The notes beneath the pieces are model-generated. The model ran no database searches. It was given only the letters and a program-made list of their open reading frames with translations, and was not told the DNA's origin. Source: Rhizobium sp. Q54 (lineage in GTDB: Bacteria > Pseudomonadota > Alphaproteobacteria > Rhizobiales > Beijerinckiaceae). Taken from it: a DNA stretch of 9,516 bases. Both the position numbers and the translations under genes were made by a program. Position 1 is the first letter of the stretch. Every line of letters starts with the position of its first letter. Of this stretch, positions 1-6,950 are shown piece by piece. The stretch covers positions 1-9,516 of the forward strand of contig CAMDKB010000156.1 of NCBI GenBank assembly GCA_945901195.1, given 5' to 3'.

Positions 1-146
1 ACGACTTCATCAACAAGTTTGATGGGTTGTGTGATCGGTTGGGCTACAACCGCTCAGAGGTCATACGTTATTGCTTGAAAAAATTTTTTAATGAGCACCA
101 CAACAACTCGGAAAATTTCCAAAGAGCCCGTAAGGAGATGTTCTGA
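1..146 (+). CDS. Ribbon-helix-helix (CopG/Arc-like) protein, 3' end only
   Basis: An open frame enters from the left edge (first full codon at 3) and ends at TGA 144-146, giving the last 47 residues. They read DFINKFDGLCDRLGYN, then RSEVIRYCLKKFFNEH, and end in RKEMF. A short strand followed by two helices, with a conserved 'G-x-x-R-S-E-V-I-R' turn, is the pattern of ribbon-helix-helix DNA-binding domains found in antitoxins, plasmid copy-control proteins and relaxosome accessory proteins. The fold assignment is inference from motif; the start is missing, so the function cannot be narrowed. The stop overlaps the start of the next gene by one base (TGATG), so the two are probably translationally coupled. 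The local sequence is AT-rich (about 32% GC in 61-120), unlike the housekeeping block, which suggests acquired DNA. Confidence 0.6.
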   Translation, partial: DFINKFDGLCDRLGYNRSEVIRYCLKKFFNEHHNNSENFQRARKEMF

Positions 147-331
147 TGCTAACTTTCAAAGAGTGGCTCAAAGAGGAAGCCAAGAACCCCAAAAAGAAGA
201 AGGAACCAAAGTATGTCAAATCAGCTGATCAAGGAAGCGCAGAAGTCTGGTATGTTCATCAGCAAGGAAAAGTTGATCGAAACCCTGAAGCAATCCAGTA
301 CCAAGGAATTTACTATTTCCCAGAGCCCTAA
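146..331 (+). CDS. Small lysine-rich protein of unknown function
   Basis: This is a 61-codon frame. ATG 146 overlaps the upstream stop codon by one base, and a strong ribosome binding site (AAGGAG, 132-137) lies 8 nt upstream. The protein has a charged N-terminal half with a Lys run (KNPKKKKEPKYVK, residues 14-26) and an aromatic C-terminal half (EVWYV, then IQYQGIYYFPEP). I see no signal peptide, membrane segment or catalytic motif, and I do not recognise the family. Its coupling behind a ribbon-helix-helix gene recalls two-gene regulatory or toxin-antitoxin modules, but nothing in the sequence shows toxin activity. The good Shine-Dalgarno and coupling argue that it is a real gene. Confidence 0.55.
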   Translation: MLTFKEWLKEEAKNPKKKKEPKYVKSADQGSAEVWYVHQQGKVDRNPEAIQYQGIYYFPEP

Positions 332-407
332 CAGCAAGCAAGCTGTGGTGGTGATCACCTTATAGGGCTAGTGATCGAACTCAGCTAATTAGGTCGCTGG
401 CGCTTCT

Positions 408-683
408 TTAAAGCCACCCTCCGTCTAGGTTCACAACCGATATGGTTTTATCGACGTAACGTGACTTGGCTTTCTTACGGTACTTCGAAATAAGAGCGCC
501 AACTAGCTCTGAGTAAAACGCCCTTCCTGAGTGCGATTTAAAGCCTTGAGCGTTTAGTGAATCGGATATCGCCTTCATCGTCAATCCCTGACTAGCAAGG
601 CTAGAAATCGTTGAAATTAGAGTGGCGTGTTCAGGCTCAACGTACCAGTCACTAAGCGTATTTGTCGTGATGATTAGGGTCAC
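408..683 (-). CDS. Small protein with a recombinase-like helix-turn-helix
   Basis: A 91-codon frame with a GTG start (683), running away from the glmS stop on the same strand and convergent with the two small genes to its left. Residues about 22-70 contain LASQGLTMKAISDSLNAQGF followed by KSHSGRAFYSELVGALISKY. The pattern 'G-x-T-x-x-x-I-A/S-x-x-L-N-x-x-G-x-x-(S/T)-x-x-G-x-x-(F/W)-x-x-x-x-V' is typical of the DNA-binding domain following the catalytic domain in large serine recombinases, and of small stand-alone proteins in plasmids and islands. No resolvase catalytic domain is present, so it cannot recombine DNA alone. It may be a regulator or a remnant. The GTG start lies inside an inverted repeat (674-694) and has no clear Shine-Dalgarno; Met36 is an alternative start. 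Confidence 0.5.
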   Translation of the reverse strand: MTLIITTNTLSDWYVEPEHATLISTISSLASQGLTMKAISDSLNAQGFKSHSGRAFYSELVGALISKYRKKAKSRYVDKTISVVNLDGGWL

Positions 684-694
684 CGCGACCCTAA
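674..694. repeat. Perfect 8-bp inverted repeat over the HTH gene start
   Basis: TTAGGGTC (674-681) and GACCCTAA (687-694) are perfect inverse complements separated by 5 nt. The GTG start of the small HTH gene (681-683) falls at the edge of the left arm. It could be an operator at which the HTH protein represses itself, or a hairpin ending glmS mRNA, whose stop codon is about 40 nt upstream on that strand. Neither side has a T-run, which weakens the terminator reading. Confidence 0.5.
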
Positions 695-702
695 AATCAG
701 CT

Positions 703-727
703 CGTTTTTGAAGGCTAATTAAAAACG
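703..727. repeat. 7-bp AT-rich inverted repeat just after glmS
   Basis: CGTTTTT (703-709) and AAAAACG (721-727) are perfect inverse complements around an 11-nt loop. They begin 9 bp beyond the glmS stop codon. As RNA from the glmS strand, the T-run is on the 5' side of the loop, so it does not look like a standard terminator. It could be part of the end of an inserted element or chance in AT-rich sequence. Confidence 0.35.
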
Positions 728-735
728 GAGCAAGA

Positions 736-2562
736 TTACTCCACCGTCACACTCTTGGCCAGATTGCGCGGCTGGTCCACATCTTTGCCCATGAATACCG
801 CCGTATGATAGGCGATCATCTGCACGGGCACGGCGTAGACAAGGGGCGCAAAGTCGGAGGCCATATCTGGCAGGGTGATAACGGCTTCAAACTTGATACC
901 CGCCCGTTCCGCCGCTCTTTGATCGCCAATCAGGATCAACCGTCCGCCGCGAGCCGCGACTTCCTGCATGTTGGAAACGCTCTTCTCATAAACGGCGTCG
1001 AACGGCGTGATGCAGATCACAGGCATATCTTCATCAATGAGCGCGATGGGCCCATGTTTCAGTTCACCGGCCGCATACCCTTCGGCATGGATGTATGAGA
1101 TTTCCTTGAGTTTCAATGCGCCTTCCAGCGCCAGCGGGTAGCTGGTGCCGCGCCCGAGGTAAAGAACATCGCGGGCTTTTGCCAGACTTCCCGCAAGGCT
1201 CTCAATGTGAGATTCGCCTTTCATGGCTTCCGCCATCAGGCCGGGAATGGCAATCAGTTGCGAAACAAGTTCATGCTCCTGCGCTTCGGTCATCTTGCCG
1301 CGCGCGCGGCCAAACGCGATGGCGAGGGATGCCAGAACTGCCAGCTGGCACGTGAAGGCCTTGGTGGAGGCAACCCCGATCTCCGGGCCTGCCAGGGTCA
1401 GCGCCGCCACATCGCTTTCGCGTGCGATGGTGGATGTCGGGACATTGACGACCGACATGATCTTCTGCCCCTGCGTCTTGGCGTAGCGCAGCGATGCGAG
1501 CGTATCGGCAGTTTCGCCCGATTGCGAAACGACAATCATCAAGCCGTTCTCGTCCATCGGCGCTTCGCGATAACGGAATTCCGATGCAACGTCGATTTCG
1601 ACCGGCAGTCGCGCAAAGCGCTCGAACCAGTATTTTGCGGTAAGACCGGCATAATAGGCAGTGCCACAGGCCGAAATCGTGATCCGTGTCAGCTTCTCCG
1701 GATCGAACGGCAAATCAAATGGCAACCGTACCCGGCCGCCCGACATATCCAGATAATGCGCAAACGTGCGACCGACGACCTCGGGCTGCTCGTGAATTTC
1801 CTTGGCCATGAAGTGGCGATAGTTTCCTTTATCGACAAGGAAAGCGAACGCCTGCGTTTTTAGCCAGGGCCGTTCGACGGGGTCGTTGGCGCGGTCACGG
1901 AATTTACAATGATGGCGATCGAGAACGACCCAGTCGCCGTCTTCGAGATAGGCGATCGTATCAGTAAACGGCGCCAGCGCCAGCGCGTCGGAGGCGATGA
2001 ACATTTCGCCATCCCCACGCCCTACCGCAAGGGGGGCGCCTTGCCGTGCGCCGACAAGGAGATTGTCATGCCCTTCAAAAATCATCGCCAGCGCGAAAGC
2101 GCCGCGCAATTGCGGCAGGGACGCAGCGACAGCGTCTTCGGGAGACTTCCCCTTGTTGATTTCATGGGTGACGAGATGGGCAATCACCTCAGTGTCAGTT
2201 TCTGTGACGAAGACATGTCCGGCTGCTGTCAGCTCTTCCCGCAATTCGCGGAAATTCTCGATAATGCCATTGTGAACCACAGCCACCTTGTCCGTGGCAT
2301 GGGGATGGGCGTTATTCTCAGTGGGGCGGCCATGGGTTGCCCAGCGTGTGTGGCCGATGCCGATGGAGCCGAGCAGCGGATTCTTGCGCAAACGCTCATC
2401 GAGATTGCGTAATTTGCCTTCGGCGCGGCGTCTTTCCAGATGGCCGTGTTCGAGCGTGGCGACGCCGGCTGAATCGTAGCCGCGATATTCAAGCCGCTTG
2501 AGCGCTTCGACTATGCGGTCCGCGACCTGCGCCTGCCCGAGCACCCCAACAATTCCGCACAT
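736..2562 (-). CDS. glmS: Glutamine-fructose-6-phosphate aminotransferase (isomerizing)
   Basis: Makes D-glucosamine-6-phosphate from fructose-6-phosphate and glutamine in the cytoplasm, the first committed step to UDP-GlcNAc. The 608-residue protein (E. coli has 609) begins MCGIVGVLG; Cys2 becomes the N-terminal nucleophile after Met removal. The glutaminase domain (about 2-220) shows HTRWATHG (71-78), HNG (97-99) and TDTEVIAHL (122-130). The two SIS sugar-isomerase domains follow: SACGTAYYAG (297-306), SQSGETADTL (346-355), STKAFTCQ (399-406), then LKLKEISYIHAEGYAAGELK (483-502) with Glu487, His503, and the C-terminal NLAKSVTVE with Lys603. The frame is open 40 codons further upstream, but I chose ATG 2562 because the Cys must be residue 2 and AGGAG lies 10 nt upstream. 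It follows glmU after 171 bp. No glmS ribozyme or small-RNA site was recognised. Confidence 0.98.
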   Translation of the reverse strand: MCGIVGVLGQAQVADRIVEALKRLEYRGYDSAGVATLEHGHLERRRAEGKLRNLDERLRKNPLLGSIGIGHTRWATHGRPTENNAHPHATDKVAVVHNGIIENFRELREELTAAGHVFVTETDTEVIAHLVTHEINKGKSPEDAVAASLPQLRGAFALAMIFEGHDNLLVGARQGAPLAVGRGDGEMFIASDALALAPFTDTIAYLEDGDWVVLDRHHCKFRDRANDPVERPWLKTQAFAFLVDKGNYRHFMAKEIHEQPEVVGRTFAHYLDMSGGRVRLPFDLPFDPEKLTRITISACGTAYYAGLTAKYWFERFARLPVEIDVASEFRYREAPMDENGLMIVVSQSGETADTLASLRYAKTQGQKIMSVVNVPTSTIARESDVAALTLAGPEIGVASTKAFTCQLAVLASLAIAFGRARGKMTEAQEHELVSQLIAIPGLMAEAMKGESHIESLAGSLAKARDVLYLGRGTSYPLALEGALKLKEISYIHAEGYAAGELKHGPIALIDEDMPVICITPFDAVYEKSVSNMQEVAARGGRLILIGDQRAAERAGIKFEAVITLPDMASDFAPLVYAVPVQMIAYHTAVFMGKDVDQPRNLAKSVTVE

Positions 2563-2657
2563 GCGCCTGATTCTCCTGTTGTCGCCCTTGTACCTCAAAG
2601 GGCGAGGGACCCGGAATCCGTGATCCCGGGTACTGGCAGCAATTCCCGGGCCATCGC

Positions 2658-2687
2658 TAGGACGGGTCAGGGCCGGGCTCAAGTCAA
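2658..2687 (-). promoter_or_regulatory. Possible glmS promoter (weak)
   Basis: On the minus strand TTGACT (2687-2682) matches the -35 consensus well; 18 nt later GTCCTA (2663-2658) is only a poor -10. The -35 sits in a small dyad CTCAA/TTGAG (2678-2693). It would let glmS be transcribed separately from glmU. This is inference from two short matches. Confidence 0.22.
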
Positions 2688-2713
2688 TTTGAGTAATGGT
2701 ATATAACGACGAC

Positions 2714-2730
2714 GGGCAACCGGGCTGCCC
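2714..2730 (-). terminator. Hairpin between glmU and glmS
   Basis: Read on the minus strand, GGGCAGC / loop CCG / GTTGCCC forms a 7-bp stem with one G-T pair, starting 3 nt after the glmU stop codon. No clear U-run follows (GTCGTCGTTATA), so it is more likely an attenuating or mRNA-protecting hairpin than a strong terminator. A glmU-glmS read-through transcript remains likely. Confidence 0.35.
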
Positions 2731-2733
2731 CTC

Positions 2734-4095
2734 TCATTTTTTCTTCCGCTCGATGGCAGCGGCTCTGAATGCAATCGCCCATCCCGGCTTGTTGGCTTGC
2801 CTGCCACGGGCAACCGCCAGGGCGTCTGCGGCCACATCTTCGGTGACGACGGAGCCGGACCCGACATAAGCGCCGTCTCCTATCTTGACCGGAGCAACCA
2901 GAGAGGAATTGGAGCCGATGAAGGCCCCGGCGCCAACCTCCGTGATATATTTTCTAAAACCGTCGTAATTACAGGTAATTGTGCCAGCGCCGATATTGGC
3001 TTTTGCGCCGATGCGGGCATCGCCGAGATAGGTCAGGTGGCTGACAGCTGCGCCCATACCGATGTCGGCGGCCTTGATTTCCACGAAATTGCCGATCTTG
3101 GCCTTTTCACCGATTTTTGCACCGGGGCGTAGCCGGGCAAACGGACCGACGCTGGCGTTCTTGCCGATTCGGGCGCCTTCGAGATGGGAGCTGGCCTTGA
3201 TAATGGCGCCCTCACTGACTTCGACACCCGGCCCGAAGAACACATTGGGTTCAATCAATACATCGCGCTCAAGTTTCGTATCGAAACACAGGAAAACCGA
3301 ATCCGGATCGATCATGGTTACGCCCTCGCGCATGGCGTTTTCGCGCAGGAGACCCTGCATAAGCTTTTCGGCGGCGGCCAGTTGAACCCGGTCATTGACG
3401 CCCATCACTTCTGTTTCCGGAGCGATCACGACACCGGAGGCAAGGCCGTGTAACCGCGCCGCGCCCACGGCATCGGTCAGATAATATTCTTGTTGAGCAT
3501 TCGAATTGCCGATGGATTCGAGCAATTGCAACGCGCTCTTGCCCGCCAGCGCCATGATGCCGGCGTTGCAGGTTGCAATCTTCAACTCGCCGGGCGCAGC
3601 GTCCTTGTGTTCGCGGATCGCTTCAAGACTATCGCCGTGCATGATGAACCGGCCATAGCCGGTGGGGTCAGCGGCCTCAAATCCCAGCGCTGCGACCGCA
3701 GCTCCGTCCGCCAGCTTGCCACGCAGGCGCGCAAAAGTTTGCGGCTGCACCAACGGCGTATCGGCGAACGCGACGATGATATCGTCAAAGCCCTGCTCAA
3801 TCGCTTTGCGTGCACACAAGACCGCGTGAGCTGTGCCCAGCCGGTCATTCTGCACAAAAATGCGGGCCTCGGCATTCGCGCCACTAGCCGCATTGGCCAC
3901 ATCTTCGCGCCCTGGTCCCACAACGACAGCCACGCGGTCTGCCCCGGCAGCTGCAACGCCTGCCAATACGTGGGCGAGCATGCTGCGCCCGGCCACCTTG
4001 TGCAGGACCTTGGGCAGTTCTGATTTCATACGCTTGCCCTCGCCTGCAGCCAGAACAATGGCGAGGCAGGTTCGCGGCGAATGCATTTCAGTCAT
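2734..4095 (-). CDS. glmU: Bifunctional GlcNAc-1-P uridylyltransferase / GlcN-1-P acetyltransferase
   Basis: Acetylates glucosamine-1-phosphate using acetyl-CoA, then transfers UMP from UTP to give UDP-GlcNAc, the precursor for peptidoglycan and lipid A. The 453-residue length fits the family (about 450-460). The N-terminal nucleotidyltransferase domain (about 10-240) begins with LAAGEGKRMKSELPKVLH (15-32) and has FADTPL (110-115) and GYGR (146-149). A left-handed beta-helix of hexapeptide repeats (about 260-435) carries the acetyltransferase site: RPGAKIG (323-329), catalytic His353 in SHLTYLGD, and NYDGFRK (376-382). The C-terminus is a basic KKK tail. ATG 4095 was chosen because GGAG lies 9 nt upstream and the conserved domain starts a few residues in; the frame extends 41 codons further without similarity. 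It precedes glmS, which supplies its upstream substrate via GlmM. Confidence 0.97.
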   Translation of the reverse strand: MTEMHSPRTCLAIVLAAGEGKRMKSELPKVLHKVAGRSMLAHVLAGVAAAGADRVAVVVGPGREDVANAASGANAEARIFVQNDRLGTAHAVLCARKAIEQGFDDIIVAFADTPLVQPQTFARLRGKLADGAAVAALGFEAADPTGYGRFIMHGDSLEAIREHKDAAPGELKIATCNAGIMALAGKSALQLLESIGNSNAQQEYYLTDAVGAARLHGLASGVVIAPETEVMGVNDRVQLAAAEKLMQGLLRENAMREGVTMIDPDSVFLCFDTKLERDVLIEPNVFFGPGVEVSEGAIIKASSHLEGARIGKNASVGPFARLRPGAKIGEKAKIGNFVEIKAADIGMGAAVSHLTYLGDARIGAKANIGAGTITCNYDGFRKYITEVGAGAFIGSNSSLVAPVKIGDGAYVGSGSVVTEDVAADALAVARGRQANKPGWAIAFRAAAIERKKK

Positions 4096-4290
4096 TGCGG
4101 GGAACTCCGTGTTCAACCGGTGTTTCGTCAGCTCCGACCCATGCCAGATTCGTCGGGAATTTGCACTTCCCCCATGTCTCATGCCGTTGGGGCAGGTGCC
4201 GGCCAGTCCCCAGTTCAAGACCAGAACATGAGCCGCGGCGAGAATTCGAAAATAACGCCAACGCGAGACATATTGCCTTGTCGCATTGGC

Positions 4291-4315
4291 AAACCCGAAC
4301 GCGCGCGCCGGGTTT
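4291..4315 (-). terminator. Hairpin overlapping the glycosyltransferase stop codon
   Basis: AAACCCG (4291-4297) and CGGGTTT (4309-4315) are perfect 7-bp inverse complements around an 11-nt GC-rich loop. On the minus strand the stem begins inside the TAA stop and ends in TTT, followed by GCCAATG rather than a long U-run. It is the best candidate for ending the glycosyltransferase transcript. The rest of the 218-bp gap up to glmU (4096-4313) shows no gene and no clear promoter. Confidence 0.4.
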
Positions 4316-5333
4316 AATCAGAGAGTTTGGCAAAAAACTTACGTTTGAAGCGCTTCCAGCGGTTCGTGCGTTTTTCCCGCGAGCGTGCAGACTCAGAATC
4401 AGCGGCCTCTTGTTCAGACACGATTCTGGCAAGCAGCGCCCGGGCATAGGCAGGCTCACGCCCGTCGAAATAATCGCGCATGTCGCTATAACGCATGGTA
4501 AAATTCTGACCGCCTTCGCCGTGCAGGATCATATCCTTGGTGTATCCGGCAAGGTGCACCAGGCCGATTGTCTCATAGGGCGGCGTTGGAACGCACAAGG
4601 TTTTTGACGCCTGATCGATACGTGGCGTACTCGCATAAATTTGCCAGTTATCTATGGCGCGCAGGGGAAAAATGGAAATATTCAAGGTGTGAAGAATTCT
4701 GTGCAAGGGAATTTGATCTGAAAAATATACGTTTTCACCCGCCTTATGGCGGTTCCGCAAATCAGCCAGCGCCGCCTGCCAAAGCGGCCAGACTTTTGAG
4801 CTCTTCATCATGGCGAATACGCCAGTATTGAACATGGGTCGATGCAGTAGCGTCACGTCCAGCTGCGGTTCATTGCGTGTATAAATTTCAATCGTGCGAA
4901 CATTTGGCGTTGAAAACATAAAATAATGCGGATCGTATTCGGGATGTATGCAGATATCGAAATTTTCGACACATTGCAGAATTCTTGGAAGCGATTGCGA
5001 ACCCTGAAACCAGCAATCTGAATCGATCCAGCAATAGCAGTCGTAATCGGGAAAGAGCTCCGGCAGCCTCGCCTTGGCGGCTATAAAAGCAGCATAATAT
5101 CCCAATGTAGCGTCGAACAAATGATAGTCTGTGGACACGTCGACGACAGTATCAAACTGCTCCGGCAGGCCGTAAGGTAGAGTAGTCGGCGAAAAGTTGA
5201 GAAATGCAAACTGGTATTGCGATCCGTAATGTTCGCGTAAACTCGTTGCTAGATCGCCAGCAAGCCCATAATGCGCGCTGTCCGCTCCGGTAACGACCAG
5301 AGTGCGAAGTCGCTTCTCGTTTGCAATTTCCAT
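4314..5333 (-). CDS. GT8-like glycosyltransferase
   Basis: Likely transfers a sugar from a nucleotide-sugar donor onto a cell-surface glycan; donor and acceptor cannot be read from the sequence. The 339-residue protein has the landmarks of a GT-A fold in GT8 order: a Rossmann-like N-terminus (TLVVTGADSAHYGLAGDL, 11-28), a metal-binding DxD in WIDSDCWF (102-109; Asp104, Asp106), FNTGVFAM (168-175), SDQIPLHRIL (205-214), and HLAGYTKD (260-267). There is no signal peptide or membrane segment; the C-terminal tail (about 317-335) is strongly basic and could hold it at the membrane surface. ATG 5333 has GGAAGG 8 nt upstream. Several stretches are much AT-richer than murA and glmU (about 37-40% GC in two 60-bp lines), and it sits between two amino-sugar genes, so it may be an insertion. 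The family call is from motifs only. Confidence 0.75.
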   Translation of the reverse strand: MEIANEKRLRTLVVTGADSAHYGLAGDLATSLREHYGSQYQFAFLNFSPTTLPYGLPEQFDTVVDVSTDYHLFDATLGYYAAFIAAKARLPELFPDYDCYCWIDSDCWFQGSQSLPRILQCVENFDICIHPEYDPHYFMFSTPNVRTIEIYTRNEPQLDVTLLHRPMFNTGVFAMMKSSKVWPLWQAALADLRNRHKAGENVYFSDQIPLHRILHTLNISIFPLRAIDNWQIYASTPRIDQASKTLCVPTPPYETIGLVHLAGYTKDMILHGEGGQNFTMRYSDMRDYFDGREPAYARALLARIVSEQEAADSESARSREKRTNRWKRFKRKFFAKLSD

Positions 5334-5380
5334 CAGCGCACCCTTCCGGTGTCATTATCTCGGGTTAAAACTGGTTGCGT

Positions 5381-5396
5381 TGATCTGAATAGATCA
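5381..5396. repeat. Dyad symmetry at the glycosyltransferase promoter
   Basis: TGATCT (5381-5386) and AGATCA (5391-5396) are perfect inverse complements separated by GAAT, and overlap the proposed -10 box of the glycosyltransferase promoter. A regulator bound here would block transcription; none is identified. Confidence 0.35.
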
Positions 5397-5413
5397 TCCC
5401 GGGTGATTGACAA
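5386..5413 (-). promoter_or_regulatory. Candidate promoter of the glycosyltransferase gene
   Basis: On the minus strand TTGTCA (5413-5408) and TATTCA (5391-5386) are separated by 16 bp and lie about 50-80 bp upstream of ATG 5333, in the 141-bp gap after murA. Both hexamers match consensus in most positions. This would let the glycosyltransferase be expressed independently of murA. Confidence 0.35.
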
Positions 5414-5474
5414 CTCGCGATGGACTATATCCCACACGCGCAAGCGTTTTCCGTAATAGACTCCAACTTTCCTC

Positions 5475-6770
5475 TCACCCCCCTTCGCTGATCCTTTCAA
5501 TGAGTGCGCCGCAGGCGCCCAGCTTTTGTTCGAGCCGCTCAAATCCGCGATCAAGGTGATAGACCCGGTGCACGGTTGTATCGCCTTCTGCGACGAGCGC
5601 TGCGATGACGAGCGAGACGGACGCGCGCAAGTCTGTCGCCATGACTTGTGCGCCCTTGAGTTTTGTCACGCCTTCCACAATCGCTGTTTCGCCATCGAGC
5701 CTGATCTTTGCGCCCAGGCGCGCCAGTTCGGACACATGCATGAAGCGGTTTTCGAAAATCTTTTCGGTGATGTGCGATGTGCCCTTCGCCATCGTCATCA
5801 GCGCCATGAACTGCGCCTGCAAATCCGTGGGAAAGCCGGGGAAGGGGGCTGTCGTTATGTCCACGGCAGCAAGTCCCGCGCCGTTGCGCTGGATGCGTAC
5901 GCCATGATTGTTGCTGGTGACAATGGCTCCTGCGCGCGCGATGGCGTCGAGCCCCGCCTGAAACGTTTCGGGCCGTGCGCCTTCCAGAAACACATCGCCG
6001 CCCGTCATCGCCGCACACATGGCGAACGTGCCCGCCTCGATGCGGTCCGGCAGCACTTCATGCCGCGCGCCCGAGAGCGAGGTCACGCCGTCAATCTCGA
6101 TGGTCGGCGTGCCTGCGCCGCGAATTTTCGCGCCCATCTTGTTGAGGCAATCGGCAAGGTCAGTGACTTCGGGCTCGGCGGCCGCATTGCGGATAAGCGT
6201 CGAACCATGCGCCGTCACGGCGCCCATGATGGCGGTATGTGTGCCGCCCACAGTCACCTTGGGAAAGATGATCTCTGCACCGCGCAGGCCCTTGGGCGCC
6301 GTGGCGACGGCATAGCCTTCCTCGATCTCGATTCGCGCCCCAAGCCGCTCCATCGCCATCAAGAGATAATCGACCGGGCGTGTGCCGATCGCGCAGCCGC
6401 CGGGCAGGGAGACCCGGGCTTCACCCATGCGCGCCACCAGAGGCGCCAGCACCCAGAAGCTCGCGCGCATTCGCGACACAAGCTCATAGGGCGCAACAGT
6501 GTCCACAATCTCCCGGGCCCGAAAATGGATGGTCTGGCCGGCATTGGGCTGGTCGCCGGGGCGCTTGCCCTCAATGGTGTGGTCGACGCCGTGATTGCTG
6601 AGAATGCGCATGAGCATGGCGACGTCGTTGAGGCGTGGCACATTTTCGAGCGTGAGCGTTTCGCGCGTCAGCAGAGGGGCGATCATCAGGGGCAAAGCAG
6701 CGTTTTTTGCGCCGGAAATCGGGATTGTTCCGTTCAGCTTCTGGCCGCCAGTGATGCGAATCCGGTCCAT
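5475..6770 (-). CDS. murA: UDP-N-acetylglucosamine 1-carboxyvinyltransferase
   Basis: Transfers enolpyruvate from PEP to UDP-GlcNAc, the first committed step of peptidoglycan synthesis, in the cytoplasm. The 431-residue protein is slightly longer than E. coli MurA (419) and of normal length for this class. Visible landmarks of the EPSP-synthase-like fold: GAKNAALPLM (20-29; Lys22, Asn23), the active-site loop LPGGCAIGTRPVDY (122-135) with catalytic Cys126 (Cys115 of E. coli), VGGTHTAIMGA (174-184), FPTDLQAQFMAL (313-324) with Asp316, ENRFMHVSEL (340-349) and LDRGFE (406-411). Because the loop has Cys rather than Asp, the enzyme should be sensitive to fosfomycin, by family knowledge. ATG 6770 follows GAGG at 4 nt; a 17-codon upstream extension is not supported. 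It uses the UDP-GlcNAc made via the downstream GlmU. Confidence 0.97.
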   Translation of the reverse strand: MDRIRITGGQKLNGTIPISGAKNAALPLMIAPLLTRETLTLENVPRLNDVAMLMRILSNHGVDHTIEGKRPGDQPNAGQTIHFRAREIVDTVAPYELVSRMRASFWVLAPLVARMGEARVSLPGGCAIGTRPVDYLLMAMERLGARIEIEEGYAVATAPKGLRGAEIIFPKVTVGGTHTAIMGAVTAHGSTLIRNAAAEPEVTDLADCLNKMGAKIRGAGTPTIEIDGVTSLSGARHEVLPDRIEAGTFAMCAAMTGGDVFLEGARPETFQAGLDAIARAGAIVTSNNHGVRIQRNGAGLAAVDITTAPFPGFPTDLQAQFMALMTMAKGTSHITEKIFENRFMHVSELARLGAKIRLDGETAIVEGVTKLKGAQVMATDLRASVSLVIAALVAEGDTTVHRVYHLDRGFERLEQKLGACGALIERISEGG

Positions 6771-6843
6771 AAATCCTCGCTTGCGATATTTCTGCGAACT
6801 GTCGCGCGGCCCATCGCGCAACTTGGGGGCAAATTCAGGACCA

Positions 6844-6890
6844 GAGCATCAAGCGAGCGGGTGATTTTACCTGCGAAGCGGAAGATGCTC
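6844..6890. repeat. Imperfect hairpin upstream of murA
   Basis: GAGCATC (6844-6850) and GATGCTC (6884-6890) are perfect inverse complements; inside them GCGGGT and ACCTGC pair with one G-T around the loop GATTTT. The middle arms are unequal. It lies in the 180-bp gap between the small upstream gene and murA. It could be an extragenic palindromic repeat or a 5' leader structure. I could not find a second copy in the window. Confidence 0.4.
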
Positions 6891-6950
6891 CAGTTTCAAA
6901 TAGCGATAGCAGCTTATTGGCGGCCAATCGACCGCGTGTTACTTTTCGCG

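Noticed and set aside
350..359. Perfect palindrome GGTGATCACC
   Set aside because: Ten bases only, no T-run and no evident promoter. It could be an operator, but there is too little to call it.
345..385. A fourth tRNA fragment on the minus strand (a TTCGATC T-loop-like string near 375)
   Set aside because: The following bases do not give a 5-nt T-stem and a 7-nt acceptor ending in CCA at the right distance.
684..735. Tn7-like transposon end behind glmS
   Set aside because: No TGT...ACA terminus, repeated end-binding sites or target duplication is visible in the gap.
1207..2412. Long + strand frames opposite glmS
   Set aside because: They lie wholly antisense to a complete, motif-confirmed glmS and show no family resemblance.
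2563..2682. 40-residue N-terminal extension of GlmS
   Set aside because: The catalytic cysteine must be exposed after Met removal, and a good ribosome binding site precedes ATG 2562.
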